Below are positions 57,278 through 64,000 of a stretch of DNA of 64,000 nt, in pieces; positions within the stretch are counted from its first letter, which is position 1, and every line of letters begins with the position of its first letter. Where the stretch lies: assembly GCA_029204225.1 (NCBI GenBank), contig CM055096.1, positions 67,618,370 to 67,682,369 on the forward strand, written 5' to 3'. Source of the DNA: Diphasiastrum complanatum (Eukaryota > Streptophyta > Lycopodiopsida > Lycopodiales > Lycopodiaceae). Made by a program: the position numbers and the translations under genes. Under the pieces are notes generated by a model. The model was not told the origin of the DNA, did no database searches, and saw only the letters and a list, made by a program, of their open reading frames with translations.

Positions 57278-60200
57278 ATGGCGAGTCTTGGGGAGAGTTT
57301 GCTGGGTAAATCTAGCAAACTAGATGGCACAAACTACAGAGTGTGGAAGTTCAAGATAGCCAATATCTTGATGGATGAGAATTGCTGGGAGGTCATGACA
57401 GGTACAGAACCTATACCAACATCTGATCCTGAATTGAAGGACTACATGAACAGGAGACATAAAGCTCATAGGATAATCAATCTTTCTGTCAAGGACAATA
57501 TTATTCCTCACATTTGCAATGCAAGGGATGCAGCTGAAGCTTGGACAATTCTGAAGTCTATGTTTGAAATAGTGGATTCAGCCAAGCTAGTGTATTTGCA
57601 AAACAGGTTACATACTCTCAAGATGGAAGCAGGTGCAACAATTGGTGATCATATTACAAAGGTCAAGGACCTATTGGATCAGCTTGCTTCAGTTGGAGAG
57701 AAAGTAAGTGACAGGAGAATTGTTCCCATAGTCTTGAACAGCTTGTCATTCAACTATCAAGACTATGTGATGTCCCTTTCTGCTAGGGAGAAACTCCTAA
57801 TCTTTGGGGAGTTATATGGTCTTCTTTTACAGGAGGAGATGAGAAGGAAGAATCTTTCTGAAAGGGAAGATAATCCAGAGCTTGCATTTGCTTCTAAGAA
57901 GAAGCAAAACTTTCAGAAGAAAGGAAAAGGCAAAAAGAAGAACTCAAAGCAAAGCTTGGAACAGCAGGTGTCCAAGTTACAGGTTGGAGAGGAGTCAAGC
58001 ACCAATTTCTCATCTACACCCAAGAGGAAGGGCAACTGCAACTATTGTGGTAAGTATGGGCATTTTGCTTTTGAATGCAGGAAGAAGCAAAGTGATCAGA
58101 AGAAGGGAAAGAACCAGCAGAGTCACTTTGTTGACAAAGTTACAGAGGAGGAGCAATTTGGTGTGCTTGAGCTATTCACCGTAGCTCTATCATCTGAATA
58201 CACATTTGGTGGATGGTACATTGATTTTGGAGCCTCAAAGCACATGACACCTCATAGAGATTGGTTAGGCACCTATGAGAAGACAGAAGATGGCCAGCAT
58301 GTTTTCCTTGGAGATAATTCTACACGTATGGTGAGGGGCAAAGGCACAGTTGCAATACAGCTATCATCAGGTAAAGTGAAGAAAATTAAAAGTGTGTTGC
58401 ATGTACCAGGGTTGGCTAAGAACTTGTTATCTGTTGGTGCCATTACCAAACAGAACATGGTGGTAGAGTTTAATGATTCTAAATGTTTGGTAAAAGACAA
58501 AGATCAGAACTTCAAGGTGGTAGCCAAGGGAATGCAAGAAGGAGGTCTTTACAAGCTTTTCAAAATCATTCCTAGCCAAGAGGCCTTGTCTGCAAGAGAT
58601 ACTAATCGGGACAAACTTTGGCATGAGAGATATGGTCATTTGAGCTACAAAAGTTTGCAAGTTTTGAACAGGCACAAAATGGTAGTAGATCTTCCTAGCA
58701 TTAAGTCTTCTTCAGATACATGTGAGGCTTCTGCATTAGGGAAGCAACAGAGGAAAAAGTTTCCAAAGGAGAAAGCTACCAGGGCCAAGGGAATTCTTGA
58801 ACTTGTGCATTCAGATTTATGCGGTCCCATGCAGGTCAAATCAGCAGGGGGGGCATACTATCTCATGACCTTCATAGATGATTTCTCTTGGAAGGTATGG
58901 GTCTATTTTCTGAAACTGAAATCTGAAGCGTTCAAATACTTCAAACAGTGGAAAGCTATGGTGGAAAACCACACAGGAAAGAGATTAAAGACTCTCAGGT
59001 TAGATAAGGGTGGTGAGTATATTTCTGATGAGTTCAAAGATCTTTGCAAAGCATGTGGGATAAAGAGACAGTTTACTGCTCCACATACACCGCAGCAAAA
59101 CGGCGTGGCTGAGCGGAAAAACAGGTCTATAGTTGAGTGTGCAAGGAGCATGCTCAAGCAAAGGGGTTGCCAAATTCCTTTTGGGCAGAAGCGGTAGCAA
59201 CTGCTATTTTTCTATTGAATAGAAGCCCAACCAAAGCAGTTGAGGGAATCACGCCAGAAGAGGCATATAGTGGCAACAAGCACAAAGTGGACAGCCTTCG
59301 AGTATTTGGATGTACAGCATATGCACATATACCAAAGGACTTGTGGAAGAAACTTGATGCAAAATCCGTAAAGTGTGTCTTTCTTGGGTATACTGAAGGT
59401 GAGAAAGCTTATGTGCTATATGATCTCGAAAACAGGAGGAAGATCCTAAGTCGAGATGTCATCTTTGATGAAGAGCATGCACCCAAGATACAGGAGCAAG
59501 AGAAGGAAGGAATTACTGAGTTCATACCCTTGATTGATTCCACGGATGAGGATCCTAGTCAAGAGTCCTATAAGCCTCAAGTGCAGGAGCAACAACAGGA
59601 AAACGAACCTACTAGTTCGAGACCTCTTTTTGGCCAAGTACCAGAAGCAGAAGTTGGGGACAAACAGAAGACTAAAACAGTACCATGGGATACGTGGTCA
59701 CCATCCACATCACCTATTGCTAGAAAGAAGCTACCTAGGTGGTATTGGGAAACAATCAAAGAAGGTCAAATGATTGAAGAAGGAGAGAGCAGTGAACAAG
59801 GTGTCAGAAGATCTCTTAGGTCTCATGAGAGACAAGAGACTAACTTTGCTCTTATGTCCACTATTCTGAATGCAGATGAGCCACAGTCCTTTCACGAAGC
59901 CGTGAGAGAAAAGGTATGGCAACATGCCATGCAGGAGGAGTACAACTCCATTGTCAAGAATGACACATGGGAACTCACTACATTGCCAGAAGGGAAGCAA
60001 CCAATAGGTTGCAAGTGGGTCTATAAGACCAAGTTTCATGCCAATGGAACAGTGGACAAGTACAAGGCAAGGTTGGTGGCGAAAGGCTATGCTCAGCAAG
60101 AGGGGCTAGACTATGATGAGACATTCGCACCTGTTGCTGAAATGACATCTATCAGGACCGTTTTGGCTATAGCCTCATATTTTGATTGGGATGTCCATCA

Positions 60201-61415
60201 AATGGATGTCAAGAGTGCCTTTCCTAATGGGCACCTACAGGAGGAGGTTTACATGGAACAACCGTAGGGATTTGAAATAACAGGCAAGGAGAATCTGGTT
60301 TGCAGGCTTAGGAAAGCCTTGTATGGGCAAGGGCTTGGTATAGCCGAATTGATGAGTACTTTGCAAGGCAAGGGTTTGAGAAGAGTAAGTCTGATTGCAA
60401 TGTTTATGTCTTCAGGGAAGGATAAGACTTTGTGGTTGTTGTGCTCTATGTGGATGATCTACTCATCACGAGAAGCAATAAGAAGCTTATTGCTTGTGTT
60501 AAGAAGAATCTTTCTAATGAGTTTGAAATGAAAGATTTGGGTTTGCTACACTATTGCCTAGGAGTTGAAGTTTGGAAAGGGAAGCGTTGTCTTTTTATCT
60601 CACAGACAAAGTATGCACAGAAATTATTGAAGAGGTTTAACATGCAAGAAAGCAAACCAATCAGCACACCCATGGATGCAAGCAACAAGCCATCAAAAGA
60701 TGATGGTCCAGCATTTGCAGATGAGACGCTCTATCGTCAGTTAGTGGGTAGCCTGATTTACCTTACTACCACCAGGCCAGATATTGCTTATGCGGTTGGA
60801 ATTGCAAGTCAATACATGTGTAAGCCTACCGAAGCACATTGGAAGACAGCCAAGCGGATCCTACGATATGTGAGAGAGACAGTGACTTATGGGATTGGAT
60901 ACACGGATGACGGGAACCTTCAGCTGGAAGGTTATCCAGATTCTGATTGGGCAGGTGATAGAGACGATCGGAGATCGACGACAGGCTATTGTTTCAGCCT
61001 AGGTTCAGGGGCTATATCGTGGTGCAGTAAGAAGCAGCCTACTATTGCTCTATCGTCTACCGAAGCTGAGTATAGGACAACTACGAGGTTCGCCTGTGAA
61101 GCCATTTGGTTATGCCGTCTACTTGAGGACATGCAGATTGCTCAAGTAAGACCTACATTGTTACATTATGATAACCAAAGCTGCATTCAGCTTGCGAGGA
61201 ATCCAGTCTATCATGCACGGACAAAACACATAGAGGTGGACCAGCATTTTATACGAGAGAAAGTGCACAGTGGGGAGATCGAGCTAGTTTATTGTGACAC
61301 CAACGACCATACAGCTGATATTTTTACTAAACCACTTAGTAAAGATAAGTTTGAAAAGTTCAGAACTTTGTTGGGTGTCAGTTTGAATAAAATTGCCATT
61401 AAGGGGGTGTGTTGA
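57278..61415 (+). pseudogene. copia Gag-Pol polyprotein of element G, lightly damaged
   Basis: The start chosen is ATG 57278 (MASLGESLLGKSSKLDGTNY); an upstream in-frame ATG at 57176 lies in the leader. Gag, knuckle CNYCGKYGHFAFEC (58037-58078), protease WYIDFGASKHMT (Phe for Ser), gag-pre-integrase LWHERYGHLSYKSL with CEAS for CEAC, and integrase core HSDLCGP, RLDKGGEY, NGVAERKNRS. Near 59158 one base is missing and the frame shifts; 59137-60267 carries the integrase end, linker and RT start. TAG at 60265-60267 replaces Gln in EQPQG. About 17 bases around the LKQAPRA motif are missing near 60328, and a TAA lies near 60422. 60432-61415 holds YVDD and RNase H through IAIKGVC; the stop codon overlaps the LTR. 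Confidence 0.95.
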
Positions 61416-61812
61416 AGAGTAATGCCTATTTTACCCCTTTTGGCTAAGCATTAGTTAAGTTGTACATAACTCATGGGGCATGTTTTAATTAAATGCATGA
61501 GAGCCCCCTTTTGTTAAGTTATGTAAATTAGTGCAAGTGGCCCACTTGGCCAAGTAGCTCACTCCTATGGTTGACACCTAGACTTTCCATGCATGTAAAG
61601 GAGGTGCTTGCCTCACAAGGGATTTGGAGGACCCACACCCTCCTCTCTCTCTCTCTCTAGCAATTCATTTCTTCTTGAGACTTTTGAGTTTGTGAGATGC
61701 TCATGCAATTCTCCTTGTGTGTGATCTTTCCATAGCCAAGTTTGCTCAAGCTTTCATAGTTGATCTAGCATTTGAGTTAAGATACTCCATAGCTAGGTCT
61801 TGTAAATCTTCA
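61410..61812 (+). repeat. 3' LTR of element G (403 bp)
   Basis: TGTTGAAGAGTAATGCC...TGTAAATCTTCA, after AAGGGGG. It differs from the 5' LTR by about ten changes, including two extra bases in the CT tract near 61650. Confidence 0.95.
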
Positions 61813-62083
61813 CCTTTATACAAGTACAAATAGGCATTGCACAGGTGGGTAAATTTGGAGTCTCATAGTATTCGTAAGAGTTGTGTATTATTTTATTACA
61901 ACAAGGTATCCCAATTTGCAATTAGATTTAAGAAATAAATTGAGGATAAAAGACAAACTAAAGAAAAAAAATGATTCATTGTGGATAGAGCCTTCAATGA
62001 GTGCAGAACTGGGCCTATATATGATCCATTCCAATTTCCAAATTCTAATGTAAAAACCCTAGCCTAGATCCAAGAGTCATGGA
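61813..62083. other. spacer between copia G and copia H
   Basis: No coding sequence recognised. It may be 3' flank or the deleted 5' part of element H. Confidence 0.4.
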
Positions 62084-64000
62084 GTTTGTTCCATCCTTAG
62101 AAATGATGAATGTATAGCCAAAGGCTTTAAACAAGGTAGATTGTTTAAGTTTGATGCTAATATTGCAGTGGAGAGTGTTAACTTGGCAAAGGTGGAGTTA
62201 TCAAAGGTGAAACGATGGCACAAGAGGTTGGGCCACCCCAACTTCAAAGCCATGGAATCTATGGTTGCAAAGGAGCTTACAGTTGGACTCCCCAACCATT
62301 TGTCAAAGTGTGGGAAGAGATGTGAAGCATGCAGCCTCTCAAAGGCTCACAAACTACTCTTCTCAAGATCTACATCAACATCAAGCTCTCCTCTTGAACT
62401 CATCCATTCGGATGTTCATAGCTTTTCACATGAGTCTAATGATGGTGCCAAATATTATGTAATCTTCATTGATGACTATTCTAGATATTGTTGGATGTAC
62501 CTCTTGTCTAGCAAATCGATGGTGTTTGATTCTTTTGTAAAGTTCAAGACTTTGGTAGAAAATCAACTTAGTACCAAGATTAAGATATTAAGGAGTGATA
62601 ATTGAGGTGAATATCTCTCCAATAAGTTGATTGACTTTTGTAGTTCTAATGGCATAGAGTGTGCTAAGGCCTTAAGGCTAGACAATTCTCTATCCAAACC
62701 ATTTTGGGGTGAAGCAATAACTTGTGCTAATTATTTGTGCAATAGATTGCCAAACTAATCCATTAGAGGAATCACACCATTTGAAGCTCTATTTGGAGAG
62801 AAGCCCAATCTCAAAGATCACAAAGTTTTTGGATCCACTTGCTATGTACACCAATCCTTGGATAAGCGGAAGAAGGATGATGCAACATCCATCAAAGGCA
62901 TCTTTGTGGGATATGGTGAGAATAGCACCGGATATAGAGTCTTCAATCTCATCACTAGCAAGGTGATAGTGAGTAGGGATGTTATTTTTTATGAAGGACA
63001 TGCTTGTGATTTGGATGATAATGCTACTAATCATCTTGATGCCAAGGATCATGCTAGGATGGAGGAGGAGCTTCCAAGTGAAGAAGAACTTGAGGATTTA
63101 CCTCAAGATGCAAGAACTCCAAGAACTCCAAGAAGACCTACAAGGGCAAGGACCGAGCCATTGAGGCTCACCTGTGATGGTCAAGGTAATCAAAGGGAAG
63201 GCTCATCATCTTTCACATCTTACATCTTTCTTACTTCAATGTTAGATGATCCAACATGCTATGAATATGCTTGTAAATCTAAAAATTGGATGGATGCTAT
63301 GCAAGTAGATATGATGCTCTCATTGAGAATCATACTTGGGATCTCGTGGATCTTCCTCAAGGGAAGAAACCTCCTGATTTCAAGTGGGTATCTAGATTGA
63401 AGTATAATCAAAATGGATCAATAAGTAAGCATAAAGCTAGGCTTGTAGCCAAAGGTTTTTAAAAAACCAAAGGCATTGATTATGATGAGACTTTTGCTCG
63501 TGTGGCTAAGCTTGTTACTAACAGGTTGATCATTAGTCTTGCTACAACCTTCAATTGGGAGCTATTCCAACTTGATTCTACAAATGCATTCCGCAATGGT
63601 TATTTGGAGGAAGAGATCTACATGAGGCAACCCGAGGGGGCATGAAGGAAAGGTGCGTTTCTTGAAGAAGAGCCTTTATGGGCTCAAGCAAGCACCTACA
63701 GCATGGTACTCTAGGCTAAACTCTTTTCTCATTTCCATCAATTTTGTAAGAGTACCTATGATCCATCATTGTACATAAGATTTTTTGATGGCATGATCAT
63801 TATTCTTGTTTTCTATGTAGATGACATTATCTTGAGTGATAATGATCTAGATGAAATTAGAGATGTAAATAATGCTTTAGCAAAAGAGTTTAAGATGGTA
63901 GATCTCGGCTTCTTAAGCTTCATTCTTGGAATAGAGGTTATTAGAGGATGTGATTTTAGCTTTATTTTTCAATCTAAATATGCTACATACATCCTAGATA
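62084..64000 (+). pseudogene. copia element H: gag-pre-integrase, integrase, RT start (runs off window)
   Basis: KRWHKRLGHPNFKAM with CEACSLSKAHK (gag-pre-integrase), integrase HSDVHSFSHES and ILRSDN, a TGA instead of Gly (about 62603), GEYLSNKL. About 20 residues around the NGVAERKNR region are missing before CAKALRLDNSLSKPFWGEA; a TAA is near 62758. The C-terminal part (VFGSTCYVHQSL, DDATSIKGIFVGYGENSTGYRVF) and the linker with RTPRTPRRPTRARTEP follow. RT starts after a shift near 63330 (WDLVDLPQGKKP), with a TAA after AKGF (about 63460), FQLDSTNAFRNGYLEEEIYM, a TGA near 63643, and FYVDDIIL (about 63815). A separate copia lineage from A, B and X. No LTR is in the window. Confidence 0.93.

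Larger units (their letters stand above)
56405..61812 (+). mobile_element. Ty1/copia element G, nearly complete (5.4 kb)
   Basis: 5' LTR 56405-56806, PBS, leader 56807-57277, Gag-Pol 57278-61415 in broken frames, PPT AAGGGGG, 3' LTR 61410-61812. All copia domains are present in order (gag, protease, integrase, RT, RNase H). LTRs differ at roughly ten positions, implying a fairly recent insertion. The left side is joined to another copy's RNase H through the shared LTR. Confidence 0.96.

Overview
The window looks like transposon-dense nuclear DNA of a land plant. It is AT-rich, most recognisable coding sequence belongs to Ty1/copia retrotransposons whose primer-binding sites match plant initiator-Met tRNA (TGGTATCAGAGC type), there are Ty3/gypsy chromovirus fragments, and the few non-transposon exons have short GT-AG introns of about 100 bp. 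I cannot name the species. Nothing in it looks bacterial or viral.

Layout. 1-3129: 5' half of copia element A, minus strand, with its LTR. 3130-9050: older non-retroelement DNA. It holds a minus-strand hypothetical two-exon gene (3962-4893), a 72-bp stray piece of a copia integrase (5401-5472), a degenerate CENH3-like histone H3 (5952-6422) continuing in the same reading frame into a four-exon Ulp1/C48-type cysteine protease (to 7686), and another minus-strand hypothetical gene. 9404-10944: a foldback region and a run of six hairpins. 11487-14315: 3' half of copia element B with its LTR, the inverted counterpart of A's LTR. 14316-15905: decayed minus-strand multi-exon gene. 16625-18079: internally deleted copia with two LTRs and a perfect 5-bp target duplication. 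18192-23886: copia mosaic X, whose modules keep canonical order but alternate in strand. 23887-24160: long CT microsatellite. 24700-26204: decayed minus-strand coiled-coil and hypothetical gene. 26205-31042: copia C with copia D nested in its RNase H.

31800-32570: gypsy gag relic. 36480-39665: minus-strand gypsy gag, leader and LTR. 40296-41470: satellites, hairpins and microsatellites. 42150-42524: RNase H-like ORF. 43136-45553: plus-strand chromovirus protease, integrase and chromodomain with a 3' LTR of the same family as 39145-39665, interrupted by a 378-bp MITE. 45846-48453: microsatellite, 138-bp tandem repeat and an 18-bp minisatellite. 49079-51500: gag fragment split by a 534-bp LTR, then tandem duplications. 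51510-55492: minus-strand copia F, in which protease is followed by about 2 kb of unfamiliar long ORFs instead of integrase and RT. 55844-61812: copia G, an almost complete 5.4-kb element preceded by the 3' end of a second copy sharing its LTR. 62084-64000: copia H, cut by the window end.

Nearly every retroelement ORF has frameshifts, stops or deletions, so these are relics; G is the youngest. The most unusual object is the CENH3-like/Ulp1-like composite at 5952-7686. After it come element F with its novel ORFs, the strand-alternating mosaic X, and the hairpin cluster at 10833-10944.
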